DNA of 44,450 bases from Fidelibacterota bacterium (lineage in GTDB: Bacteria > Fidelibacterota > UBA2242). This document shows, one piece after another, positions 1 to 9,300 of this stretch (position 1 is its first letter; every line of letters begins with the position of its first letter). The notes below the pieces were generated by a model. It made no database searches. It saw only the letters and a program-made list of their open reading frames with translations, and was not told the DNA's origin. Position numbers and translations under genes: made by a program. The DNA lies in NCBI GenBank assembly GCA_011046365.1, contig DSAS01000045.1, positions 1 through 44,450 on the forward strand. Reading direction: 5' to 3'.

Positions 1-198
1 GTTCCCCGAAATCGCATCATCATCAACGATGACATTCTCTTCAGCCACAAAAGTGCCACTCGATGTTACAAATGCCGGAGCAAAGGCATCGGGCAATACA
101 CTGCCGTCATATACCGTCCATTCCTGAGCACTCAGATGCCCAAGGGAGAACGCCATGAATACGATGCAGATTACTCCAAAAATCGCACTTTTCTTCAT
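1..198 (-). CDS. secreted protein, N-terminus only (runs off the left edge)
   Basis: Sixty-six codons of a minus-strand gene whose remainder lies beyond the window. The ATG at 198 is preceded by a strong GAGGAGGTTA ribosome site. The first 25 or so residues form a clear signal peptide (MKKSAIFG, hydrophobic core, then a cleavage region at LSAQE). The following mature part, starting EWTVYDGSVLPDAF, is too short to assign to a family. The gene is the last visible member of the pectin-degradation run, 99 bp after the GH43 gene, so a secreted carbohydrate-active or binding protein is a reasonable inference and nothing more. A 17-codon open frame directly upstream overlaps its start codon. Confidence 0.75.
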   Translation of the reverse strand, partial: MKKSAIFGVICIVFMAFSLGHLSAQEWTVYDGSVLPDAFAPAFVTSSGTFVAEENVIVDDDAISGN

Positions 199-248
199 CT
201 TAACCTCCTCGTGTTTAAAATATTCATTCCAATAACACTTTCTTTCAT
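195..248 (-). CDS. possible 17-codon leader ORF coupled to the next gene
   Basis: A short open frame starts with ATG at 248 behind an AAGGAGGG ribosome site, encodes MKESVIGMNILNTRRLR, and stops with a TGA that overlaps the ATG of the following secreted-protein gene (ATGA overlap). The strong ribosome site, tight spacing and overlap would fit translational coupling or a leader peptide. The sequence has no known-family features. It could equally be chance, because the second GAGGAGG inside it is simply the ribosome site of the next gene. Confidence 0.3.
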   Translation of the reverse strand: MKESVIGMNILNTRRLR

Positions 249-297
249 CTTTCCCTCCTTGTTTTTTTCTATGGTAAAAAATATCATGGCTCCTGCT

Positions 298-1899
298 TTA
301 TACCGCTCCCTGATCTCCAGGATTAACCCTGAAAAAATCAACGTCCGCATAACCACTATTGTTACTATCCTGAGAAATACAAAACAACCCGACTTTGGCA
401 CCGACCCATTTTCCCTCGCGCACCCGGAATTCGTTTCCCATCGGCTGAAACCGGATACCGTCATGGCTATATGAAAAGATACACCTGACACCTTTTTGGA
501 CGGTCACCCGCAGGAAGATGCCCGGTTTTTCCACCGGAACCGTCTGTACGATCCTCTCCGTATTGCCTTTGTCTGCGTCCCTGCACTCAGCATACGTGAG
601 CCGGTATTTTTCATCCTGATACGAAAGCGTCAGCGCGGCGTAGTCCCGTCCGATTACCAACAGTCCGGCTCTGTCTCCGCCGGCACTTGTGAGATTCAGC
701 CGCGTCGTGACCTCGAATTCTTCCGCCGGAAATTTCTGAGCCAGAATCGCAGCGACAGTCCACAGATTTTCGTTATCCTCCGGCAATTCAACAGAATAGA
801 GCCGCAGATAACCCGGCTTGTCGGTAAGCGAGTACCACTCATTCGAATGATTCGCCTGCCACTGCCACTGCAGACCCAAATCCGGATTTTTAAATTCATC
901 GCCGGTCTGAATCTCGAAGATTTCCTTTTCATCCGGCAATGGCAGTCTGTATTCCGCTACCGGTTCGCCGATGCCGTTGCTATCAAAATCTGCACCAATG
1001 ACTGCCCAACCGTCAACCCATTTCACCGGATTCAGATGAACGATCCGACCGTAGGCGGCTTTATCCTGAAAATGAATAAACCACGATTCTCCGGTCTGAG
1101 TCTCCACCCAGGCGCCCTGATGGGGACCGTTGATATTCGTGCGCCCCTGCTCAAGTACAATCTTATCCTCGTAAGGTCCGTAGATATTTTTCGAACGCAA
1201 CACCGTCTGCCAGCCGGTTTTCACACCTCCCGCCGGGGCAAAAATATAGTAATAACCATCCCGTTTATAGAGCTTCGGACCTTCAATCGTCGGATGATTG
1301 ACGTGCCCGTCAAAAATCGTAGTCCCCTCATCAACAATCTGTGTCCCGTCTTCATTCAAACGGCATAATGTGAGAAGACTGTTGAATCCGGCACGGCTTT
1401 TCGCCCAGGCGTGGACCAGGTAACCGCTGCCGTCGTCATCCCAGAAGGGACAGGGATCAATGCGCCCTCTGGCGGCTTTGACCAGTACCGGTTTTTCCCA
1501 CGGACCTGCCGGGTCTTTGGCTTTGACCAGATAAATCCCGAAATCGGGATCACCGTAATAAATCCGGAACTCGCCCTGAAAATACCGGATACTCGGCGCC
1601 CAGACACCCTTGCCGTGCTGCGGTTTTACGTAAATATTTTCCGGCAGATTTTCCAGCCCATGTCCGATAATCGTCCAATGCACCAAATCTTTGGAATGAA
1701 GGATCGGCAGCCCCGGTGTATGGGCAAAACTGGATGACACCAGATAAAAATCGTCCCCGACACGAATAACATCCGGATCGGAATAGTCAGCATGAATGAT
1801 GGGATTACGATAGGTCGCTGGTTTTCCGGTACAGCTCACACCGGATAACATCATGACGGTTATCATCAGCAGGATAATATAAAATCCGGTCCGTTTCAT
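298..1899 (-). CDS. GH43 family glycosidase (beta-xylosidase/arabinofuranosidase type), secreted
   Basis: A 533-residue protein predicted to hydrolyse arabinose, xylose or galactose side chains of pectic polysaccharides. Residues 1-24 are an export signal with a possible lipoprotein cysteine (LSGVSC, C23). The five-bladed GH43 catalytic domain begins at RNPIIHADYSDPDV. The expected triad is visible: catalytic base D41, pKa-modulating D148 (RIDPCPFW) and general acid E206 (TIEGPKLY). From about residue 335 there is a concanavalin-like C-terminal domain, as in many family members. I chose ATG 1899 because the signal peptide starts there; longer in-frame extensions run into the upstream gene. 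The upstream GH105 stop codon ends 1 bp before this ATG, so the two are translationally coupled. Substrate specificity cannot be read from sequence alone. Confidence 0.9.
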   Translation of the reverse strand: MKRTGFYIILLMITVMMLSGVSCTGKPATYRNPIIHADYSDPDVIRVGDDFYLVSSSFAHTPGLPILHSKDLVHWTIIGHGLENLPENIYVKPQHGKGVWAPSIRYFQGEFRIYYGDPDFGIYLVKAKDPAGPWEKPVLVKAARGRIDPCPFWDDDGSGYLVHAWAKSRAGFNSLLTLCRLNEDGTQIVDEGTTIFDGHVNHPTIEGPKLYKRDGYYYIFAPAGGVKTGWQTVLRSKNIYGPYEDKIVLEQGRTNINGPHQGAWVETQTGESWFIHFQDKAAYGRIVHLNPVKWVDGWAVIGADFDSNGIGEPVAEYRLPLPDEKEIFEIQTGDEFKNPDLGLQWQWQANHSNEWYSLTDKPGYLRLYSVELPEDNENLWTVAAILAQKFPAEEFEVTTRLNLTSAGGDRAGLLVIGRDYAALTLSYQDEKYRLTYAECRDADKGNTERIVQTVPVEKPGIFLRVTVQKGVRCIFSYSHDGIRFQPMGNEFRVREGKWVGAKVGLFCISQDSNNSGYADVDFFRVNPGDQGAV

Positions 1900-1900
1900 C

Positions 1901-3118
1901 TCACTTCTTGAGCCCTTTTTCCAATTCCAGCGCCGCCAAAATAAAGGGACCGACCGCTTTGCAATCGTTGGTGCGTTGCGGTTCGCTGATATAATACTCA
2001 AAGCTGCCGTCGCGCTGCTGTTTACCGCCCAGTCCGGCACCGGAGCAGGCGTACCGCACATCCACCAAACCGTCTTCATTTACACGGACGAATTCAGTAA
2101 GAAAGCCCCCAAAGGATTCTTTGGCAATTTTCCAATAGTCAGCCGGTAAGTAACCGAGATTCGCCCCTTTGGCAAAACTGTAAATAAACATCGCCGAAGC
2201 AGAAGATTCCAGATAGTTGCCCTCACGATCCCCCTGGTCCAGTACCTGGTACCAGACTTTCGATTCCGGATCGCGCACCGATACAATCGCCTCTGAGAGA
2301 TCATTCAGCTGCTCTAAAAGTTCTGCTCTACCCACTGTCTCCGGCGGTAAAATTTCAAGCACATCCACCAGTGCCATCATGTACCAGCCGAGCCCGCGTC
2401 CCCAGAAATGCGATGACAATCCGGTCTGCGGATTCGCCCACAGCTGCTGCCGCTTCTCGTCCCAGCCGTGATAGAGAAGTCCCGTCTCCGGATCATACGT
2501 CTTTTCATAAATGAGGGTAAATTGTTTGATAACATCCGCATAATCGGGTTGACCGGCAAATACCTTTTCATATTCCGCATAAAAGGGCGCCGCCATATAG
2601 AGTCCATCCAGCCACATCTGCCAGGGATAAATTTTCTTGTGCCAGAAACCGCCCGCCGCTGTACGCGGTTGCCGTTCCAGCTGGCGTCGCAACAGCTGTG
2701 CTGCCTTGTGATACTTTTCGTCACCGGTTGCATCATATAGTCGCAGCAATGATCGTCCTGGACCGATATCATCCAGCTTGAAATCCTCCGGGTCATAGGT
2801 CCGAATCGAGCCGTCTTCCCCGACATACAGATCAATATTTTTTTGGATAAAGTCAAAATAGTCTCGGTTATCCGTCACCTGCCAGAGCCCGTACAGGGCA
2901 TTCAGCATCAAGCCCTGCTCGTAATGCCATTTGTGCCTGGCGCGATTTTTTTCGTAGGTGATTTTATTATCCGGCGCCCGTTTAATAAAGGAGTCGGTAG
3001 TCCTGACCGCCCAATTCAGATATTCGTCATCAGCCCGGTTGCCGCAAAAAGGGAAAAAACTTACCAGAACGACACTGATAAATAATGCAATCATCAACTG
3101 CTTATTATTTTTCATCAT
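1901..3118 (-). CDS. GH105 unsaturated rhamnogalacturonyl/glucuronyl hydrolase
   Basis: A 405-residue (alpha/alpha)6-barrel enzyme of the YteR/YesR family. It removes the 4,5-unsaturated uronic acid that pectate or rhamnogalacturonan lyases leave on the non-reducing end. The conserved family stretches are present in order: WHYEQGLML, PWQMWLDGLYM with the likely catalytic D171, GLLYHGWDE, HFWGRGLGWYMMAL, YLESSASAMF and the C-terminal RTNDCKAVGPFILA. The N-terminus is an export signal ending in a possible lipoprotein cysteine (FPFC). ATG 3118 was preferred because AGGGA lies seven bases upstream and the signal starts there. The gene is 10 bp downstream of the PorV-like gene and 1 bp upstream of the GH43 gene. 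Its presence argues that the locus handles lyase-generated oligosaccharides. Confidence 0.9.
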   Translation of the reverse strand: MMKNNKQLMIALFISVVLVSFFPFCGNRADDEYLNWAVRTTDSFIKRAPDNKITYEKNRARHKWHYEQGLMLNALYGLWQVTDNRDYFDFIQKNIDLYVGEDGSIRTYDPEDFKLDDIGPGRSLLRLYDATGDEKYHKAAQLLRRQLERQPRTAAGGFWHKKIYPWQMWLDGLYMAAPFYAEYEKVFAGQPDYADVIKQFTLIYEKTYDPETGLLYHGWDEKRQQLWANPQTGLSSHFWGRGLGWYMMALVDVLEILPPETVGRAELLEQLNDLSEAIVSVRDPESKVWYQVLDQGDREGNYLESSASAMFIYSFAKGANLGYLPADYWKIAKESFGGFLTEFVRVNEDGLVDVRYACSGAGLGGKQQRDGSFEYYISEPQRTNDCKAVGPFILAALELEKGLKK

Positions 3119-3128
3119 AGCAATTTCC

Positions 3129-4145
3129 CTAAAAATTAAATCCCACCGAGAGGCGATTGACCCCGTCAAAAATCTCAAAATTGGAGTAGGAATAGTCAAA
3201 AGCCACCGTCCTGCCGGCAAGCGTGGCGTTTACCCCCAAACCTGCCGACCAGGAAGCCACATCCTGGTTGGTCTGATACCCGGCTCGCAACGCCAGCCGT
3301 CCGAAAGCCAGATATTCGAGTCCAATGTTCATCCGCTCCGAATAATTATTGGGATGCAGAAAATCAACAGCCAGTGTCAGACTGCTGTTGCGCTCAGGAA
3401 CCGTTGACACCATTTCAAACAAATCAATTGCGGCACCCATGATAAAGATCAGCGGCAGCTGTTCATAAATCCGTTCCCGCTTGATATTGGAAGAGAAATT
3501 GCGGATCGCCATTCCAAAGCGGAAACTGCGCAGACCGGTATAGTATTTCACGCCGGCATCGAAAACCAATTTGGTTGCGTTATTATCCCTGAGTCCGGAT
3601 TCCAGATAGCTCTGTCCGAGATTCTGACCTGCCAAACGGACATTGCCGCCGATAAAAAACTGCGTGCTGATGGCTTTTCCGTAAGAGACACCCACCGAAT
3701 AGGCACCCACATTGCTGACCACCCCCAAATCCCGGTAGCCAGCCGGATAGTTTACCTCCTCGTCACTGGATACCAGACTCGTCCCGTAGATGGTGCCGTA
3801 ATCCACACTCAGGGCGCTCAGCCCCACGGAGCCGTAGGTTCCCAGATTCCAGCTGAGCGCACCCGCCAGGTAATCAATATCCGCAATCCAGTGGGTCATG
3901 TACAATTTGGCATCCAGATGATTTTCCGATTCGACGATTCCGGCGGGATTGAAAAAGATACTCTCGGCGCCGGTGCCCAGCGTAATAAAGGCTTCCCCCA
4001 GCGCGCTGGCGCGCGGTGAGACGCTGACCAGTTGAAAATTCATGGTGCTCTGCGCCACCTTTTTCAGACCCACCTGGGCATCCGTCAGGGTAAAAGACAC
4101 AAAGAGTAAAATCAGTACATAGCCGGTCATTTTATTGAGTCGCAT
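3129..4145 (-). CDS. PorV/PorQ-family outer-membrane protein
   Basis: A 338-residue protein with a signal peptide (cleaved near LTDAQVG) followed by the hallmark PorV/PorQ start: a block of the type SPRASALGEAF, then AESIFFNPAGI, then repeated amphipathic beta strands ending in an aromatic residue (SVGFNF). Family members are FadL-like outer-membrane beta barrels. PorV escorts substrates of the type IX secretion system and PorQ belongs to the same machinery. The gene sits between a 725-residue secreted protein and the glycosidases in a run that also encodes proteins with T9SS-type tails, so a role in exporting or anchoring the pectin enzymes is a fair inference. A transport-channel role is the alternative. 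AAGGAG precedes the ATG. Confidence 0.8.
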   Translation of the reverse strand: MRLNKMTGYVLILLFVSFTLTDAQVGLKKVAQSTMNFQLVSVSPRASALGEAFITLGTGAESIFFNPAGIVESENHLDAKLYMTHWIADIDYLAGALSWNLGTYGSVGLSALSVDYGTIYGTSLVSSDEEVNYPAGYRDLGVVSNVGAYSVGVSYGKAISTQFFIGGNVRLAGQNLGQSYLESGLRDNNATKLVFDAGVKYYTGLRSFRFGMAIRNFSSNIKRERIYEQLPLIFIMGAAIDLFEMVSTVPERNSSLTLAVDFLHPNNYSERMNIGLEYLAFGRLALRAGYQTNQDVASWSAGLGVNATLAGRTVAFDYSYSNFEIFDGVNRLSVGFNF

Positions 4146-4166
4146 TGGATTCTTCTCCTTCGCACA

Positions 4167-6344
4167 TCAACGGATTACCAGAAATTTTTGCATGGCTGTC
4201 TGCCCGTCCGGCGTCTCAAAAACCGCAATGTAAACCCCGCTGTGAATCACCTGCTGGTTACGGGTAATCATATCCCAGAACTTATTGCCGGCGAGCACTG
4301 TGGGTGGACTGTAATGTTCCAGCGTCTGCACCCAGTCGCCGTTTTCGGTAAATATCTTAATAGTCACCTCCGGAGGCAGATTTAGAAACATCAAGCCGCG
4401 GCGATCGGTCCAGCCCACATCACGCAGGAGCGGATCGTTGATATTGTAGGGATTCGGGACAATCCGGATTTTGCTGAGGTCGTCCTGTGAAAAATAGGGC
4501 GGAAATACCGGTGTCAGGTTGGGATGCAGCACCCGGTTGCTATACATGGTTTTCCCGCGTGTCGAAGGATGGGCGGTCAGGTCATCTGCGGCAATACGGG
4601 CTTTCGACTGCACATAGTAGTAATACTGCGCACCCACAATAACCGTAGTGTCAACAAAAAGATGCTCCGCCGTCTTATCGTCAGCGCCGGAATTGTAGAC
4701 CACCTCATAAAAGACCGAATCCAGATTAGATATCCGCCGCATGATCCGATAGCCGGCAAAATTCGGCATGGCTTCCGCCCCGGCATCTATCCATTTGATT
4801 TCCACTCCCGTTCCAAGTCCGGTAATATCAATCCGGCTGGGTGGTGGCGGTGAAAGGGGAATTTTATAGCTATGGTCGAAATTCCACTTCGCCCGGGAAG
4901 CGCTCGCCATGACCGAATCAATTCCCGTACTGATCCAGCGGTCTTTGCGCCGATCCATTTCCGTGGCACCATCCGGAAATACAAAATTGCCCGGCAAATA
5001 ACCTGTTTCAGGGTTCGGAATATCGGTGGGATCTTCCAGCGTTCCGTTCAGCCACTTGCGCCCGATCTCCTTGCCCTTTTCGAGACTGAGACCGGAATAG
5101 CCGCTGGCAAACACCAGCCGGATTTTCTGACCCGGCAGAAAGGTATAGGGACCGAAGCTGGAATACAGCTTGGAATTATTGTTATCTTTGGAAACGGCGT
5201 CCAGAGCCGAGAAATCCGCCGAACCGTACTCATCGCTATTCATTCCATGGTAGGTACCGTCCCAGGTTTCGCCTATCATGGGCAAAAATTCCGAATAGGC
5301 GCCGCGGATCGCCCAGAAGTTTTTACTGCCGAATTCATCGCTCTCCTCACTGTAGGGAATCAGGTTGCTTTTGCCGATATAGGTCACCTTCGGCTGCAGA
5401 AAATCATCTTCGTCATCCGCCGGATTCGTATAGGGCTGTTTTGACGCGTGCAGGATGGAATACCAGACAAATTTTGGAAAAACCAGGCGCCCGTTCTGGC
5501 TGATCGCCGGTTTGCCCATATCGTCACCGGCAATATCGGGATCATCGGCGCTGTACTCGTAAAACACCCGCAGACTATCGCCGATCCGACCACCGTAATA
5601 GTGCTGCCAGGTATAGGAGGTCTGGATCGCCTCTTCACCCCTCAGTGTTGGATTATTGCCAGTGGAATGATAGGTGTTTTCCCCGTTGGACTCCACATTG
5701 ATATAGAAATCGGGCAGCGTATCACCGCTAACATTGGTCAGCTCCACATCGAGAATGACGTAGTCATCATTCAGGCTCTGACTCCAAGCCATCAGCTTCC
5801 GCGCCAATTGCACACCGAGAATATTCTCGGAGGTCACTTCCACGATTTGGTCGTAACTGTACTCACCCAGCATCTCGGGATCGATCGTACTGAATTCCGG
5901 CAGAGCCAGCGGTTCGAAATCAACATACTGCTCCGGATACCCAAAACGGGCATAATTGGTCAGCTCCCCGCCTGCCACTACTTTACCCTGGGGCAGATAC
6001 TTATTCGTCGGTCCGAAAATAGCCACCTTGTGCAGCGAATCGGGATAGATCGGGTCCCACCAGTTAGTGGTCACCAGCCGGAAGCCTGCACCGCCCCATA
6101 AATCCTGTTGCTGTCCCCGCACGCCCAGCACGTCGTAGTCATTCGGGAAGAAAGGGTAGCGGAAATCAAAATTGCCTTTATCGCCATTGGCTTTGACACC
6201 GACCCAGACCCGTCCCATTTGAACCGTCGCCATTGCCAGTTCCGGCTGGGTTTGCGCCTCGACAAGACCGGCTAACAGCAGCCAAATCAGCAAGTACACC
6301 GCTACGCCGGTTACCGATTTCCCATGGTTTTCATAAACCTTCAT
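4167..6344 (-). CDS. large secreted protein with FnIII-like and T9SS/FlgD-like C-terminal domains
   Basis: A 725-residue protein of unknown function. Visible parts are a signal peptide (residues 1-31, cleaved near LVEAQTQ), a long N-terminal region of about 450 residues rich in Trp, Tyr, Gly and Asp, and a fibronectin-III-like segment around residues 500-600 (GYRIMRR through YYYYVQSK). The end is a FlgD/T9SS-type domain with IVPNPYN, SGVYIAVFE and a terminal KFLVIR. ATG 6344 has GGAG five bases upstream. The gene lies 45 bp downstream of the TonB-dependent receptor, the place a SusD lipoprotein would take in Bacteroidetes, but neither a SusD fold nor a lipoprotein signal is recognisable. It may be a surface glycan-binding partner of the receptor; that is inference from position. 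Confidence 0.8.
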   Translation of the reverse strand: MKVYENHGKSVTGVAVYLLIWLLLAGLVEAQTQPELAMATVQMGRVWVGVKANGDKGNFDFRYPFFPNDYDVLGVRGQQQDLWGGAGFRLVTTNWWDPIYPDSLHKVAIFGPTNKYLPQGKVVAGGELTNYARFGYPEQYVDFEPLALPEFSTIDPEMLGEYSYDQIVEVTSENILGVQLARKLMAWSQSLNDDYVILDVELTNVSGDTLPDFYINVESNGENTYHSTGNNPTLRGEEAIQTSYTWQHYYGGRIGDSLRVFYEYSADDPDIAGDDMGKPAISQNGRLVFPKFVWYSILHASKQPYTNPADDEDDFLQPKVTYIGKSNLIPYSEESDEFGSKNFWAIRGAYSEFLPMIGETWDGTYHGMNSDEYGSADFSALDAVSKDNNNSKLYSSFGPYTFLPGQKIRLVFASGYSGLSLEKGKEIGRKWLNGTLEDPTDIPNPETGYLPGNFVFPDGATEMDRRKDRWISTGIDSVMASASRAKWNFDHSYKIPLSPPPPSRIDITGLGTGVEIKWIDAGAEAMPNFAGYRIMRRISNLDSVFYEVVYNSGADDKTAEHLFVDTTVIVGAQYYYYVQSKARIAADDLTAHPSTRGKTMYSNRVLHPNLTPVFPPYFSQDDLSKIRIVPNPYNINDPLLRDVGWTDRRGLMFLNLPPEVTIKIFTENGDWVQTLEHYSPPTVLAGNKFWDMITRNQQVIHSGVYIAVFETPDGQTAMQKFLVIR

Positions 6345-6389
6345 GCAAACTCCATATCTTGATGATTGGCAGTCATTTCATCTCTTTTC

Positions 6390-9300
6390 TTAAAAATCAA
6401 ACCGGATACCGACCCATATATCCCGGGGTTGTCCGTAGAGCCAGCAGGTATAGAAGGGATCATCTATATAGGGTTTTTTCGCAGACCGTAGTTCCCCGAT
6501 TTTATCATTACCGGGAATGTAATAACCCGCCTCCTCATTGCGAACTTTGTCGTACTCCGAGGATGCCCATTCCGGCAGACGCAGGGTCTTGATATAATTC
6601 AGGAAGTCCTGCCAGTCTTCAAAATCATCGCCGGAATCCTTGGCAAAACAGTAGCCCCTGTGCATCAGGCTGACCTTGAAATTGAAAAGGTTGCTGACAT
6701 CTACAAAAATCGTAGAGGTGACTTTGCCGAACCTGATCCGTTTGGCGGCTTTGAGATCAACCATATAGTAATCCGGCCATCGCATATTATTGTTCAGATT
6801 GGGAATACCGGTAGGATTCGCCGTAAAATAATCGCCGGCTTCCCATTCACCAAACAGTGTCAGACTGATATTACCCAGAGGATAGAACCGCCCGATTGCA
6901 GGACCCCATTTTTCCGGGGACCGAAAAGTGATGTTCGCATTCAGTTTCGGTTGCGGCAATGCCCGGCTTTCCTGTCCCTGATAGAGGTCTTCAGCATAAT
7001 TATCCAGGGTGATTGCGGTGATCTCCTCCTTGCCGGTAAGCCCCTCCTTTTTCAGCATGTAGTTAAAGTTAACCCAGCCCGTCACCCAACTGTTGTCGCT
7101 TTTGGAGAGATTGATTTCCATTCCCTGAATGTCTTCGTATTCATTGTTTACCCACATATCGTAATCCAACCGGTTAGTCCTGTAGGTAACCTCCCCGTGC
7201 TGTCCGGTCACATCTTTGGAATACCCTGAAATCTTCAACAGAAAACTCTTCCAGAAATTATACATCACGCCCAGCTCATAAGAAATTGTACGTGGCGGGT
7301 CGAGATTGGGATTGGACATATCATACAATCCGTTTTTATCATACCGATACCGATAGAGGTACATTGAATAGTAAGGCGGGTTGGAGCGAAAATGTCCGTA
7401 ATTAAAATAGAATTTTGAATTTTCGGTAATCGGGAAAGAGACTCCGATTCGCGGGCTGATGGTAAAGTGATTTTTAATCGGTTGCAGGAAACCGGGGTCC
7501 ACCGAATCGTCATAGGCTTCCCAGAAGTCCCAGATATAGGATTTGCCCTGCTCCAGATAGCGGAAAAGGACGGTATCTTCTGCGACCTTCTGGGGTAAGA
7601 ACATCTCTTCATTAAAGGGATCGCCGGAGGGCCACTCGCCGCCGCCGCCATAGTAATAATCAAAGCGGATACCCAGATTGGCAACGATGGACTCCAGGGT
7701 AATCTGATCCTGAAGGTAGAGTCCCGTCTGGCTCGGCGTCCGATAGTAATTATATTCGTAAACATTATAATAATTCTCGTTCCATTTATTCCAGAGGTTG
7801 TGATCGAGAATAAACAGATTGTATTCCAGTCCCGCTTTCAAATAATGCACCATTCCGATCTGGGAATTCAGGTCGAATTTCGCCCGGTACTGATGCAGCT
7901 TGACATTGGTGTAGAGGTCTCCCTCTTTGCGGCGAAAGCGTCGGTTGGTAACGCCGGGCAGCGCATCATAGGAGGGATAGTGATAATTCAGGGTGTCGCC
8001 GTTAAAAATTCCGATTACCCGGTTGTTGCCGTACTGGAGTTTACCATAGGGCATCTCGGTCACCGGAAAGGGTCCGAAATGGGTAATGACCGTGGAATCG
8101 CGGGTATTACCAACTTCCGAAAAATCGCGAATCTGTGAACCATTAATACTCAATTCCCAAAAGGTCGATTTGTTTAAAATATGATTAATGGTAATTCCGC
8201 CCACCAGGGTTTTCTGCTCAATTTTCGGAAAGAAAGGTGGATCATAGAAATAGTCGGGGTTTTGGGTACGGGTGAAAAACTTGAGATTGTCCTGCGGCAT
8301 AAACCCGCCTTCCCGGCTGGCGTCGGGGAAATCACCCCAGGGCGGTCGGATCGGACTGACGCCGCTTTGATGTTTATACAAGCCGTTCAGAGTCAGGGTC
8401 AGGTTGTTCAGCGGCTGCATTTTCAGGGTCAGGAGTGTCGTGGAAAGCAGATCGCTTTTCCGGGAAACCGGCTGGATATAATGCCGTTCTTTGGAGTTAT
8501 GCGAAAGATAAAAGGTGGCATCACCCAGTGCTTTTCCGACAAAAGGCAGCGGACCACCGAATCCGCCATCCAGATTCCAGTCCGAATACTCCTCTTTCAT
8601 GTGATGATCTCTAAAAGCCTTCTTTTGCTCATCGGTCAGTTCATAATAACCGATGACCTCTTTCATGGAATCGGGAAACGCCGCCAACACCTCGTAATCG
8701 GGAATCGCCATATGCATCCAGTTGGCAAGATAGAAATAATCGGTGGCGTTTGCCGGATATTTCGGATTGCTTAGATTAAAATTATTGGCGGCTTTAATCC
8801 ACATATCCATACATTGCTCCGGATCAATATAGGGCGCCACCGTAGGACTGGATTTGTCATAAAAGGAGCCACCGAACCGCCGGATATGCGGTTGATCCCG
8901 GGAATAGGACACCGTTCCGTGATAGCCGTCTTTGGTTCCCAATTTCGTGGTAACATTGATCAAACCGGAGCGGAAATTTCCATACTCGGCATTGTAGCCA
9001 CCCGAAAGCAACGAAACCTGTTCAATCGCACTCATGGGGATACTGGTCTCGGCATTGCCGGCAGCGGCGTTCATGTACGATATTCCGTTGACCATCATAC
9101 CGGTCTGATCGGCGGAGCCGCCGCGAATCGTCAGATAGCCGTTTTCCTCGGACACACCGGGCATTTTCGACAAAAAAGCATTGATCTCCCGAATGCCCGA
9201 AGCATCCTGCATCTGTTCCGTCGTGACTACCATCTGTGTGCTGGAAACCTCCTTGTGCAGCACGTGGCGGGTTGCCGTCACCTCGACGACACTGCCCTCA

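Noticed and set aside
496-1368. Open frame of 290 codons on the plus strand inside the GH43 gene
   Set aside because: It is an antisense frame of a gene with all three GH43 catalytic acids; the translation is low-complexity and basic without recognisable domains.
4167-6344. 725-residue protein as a SusD homologue
   Set aside because: No lipoprotein signal and no tetratricopeptide-like helical pattern; it is beta-rich and ends in a T9SS/FlgD-type domain.
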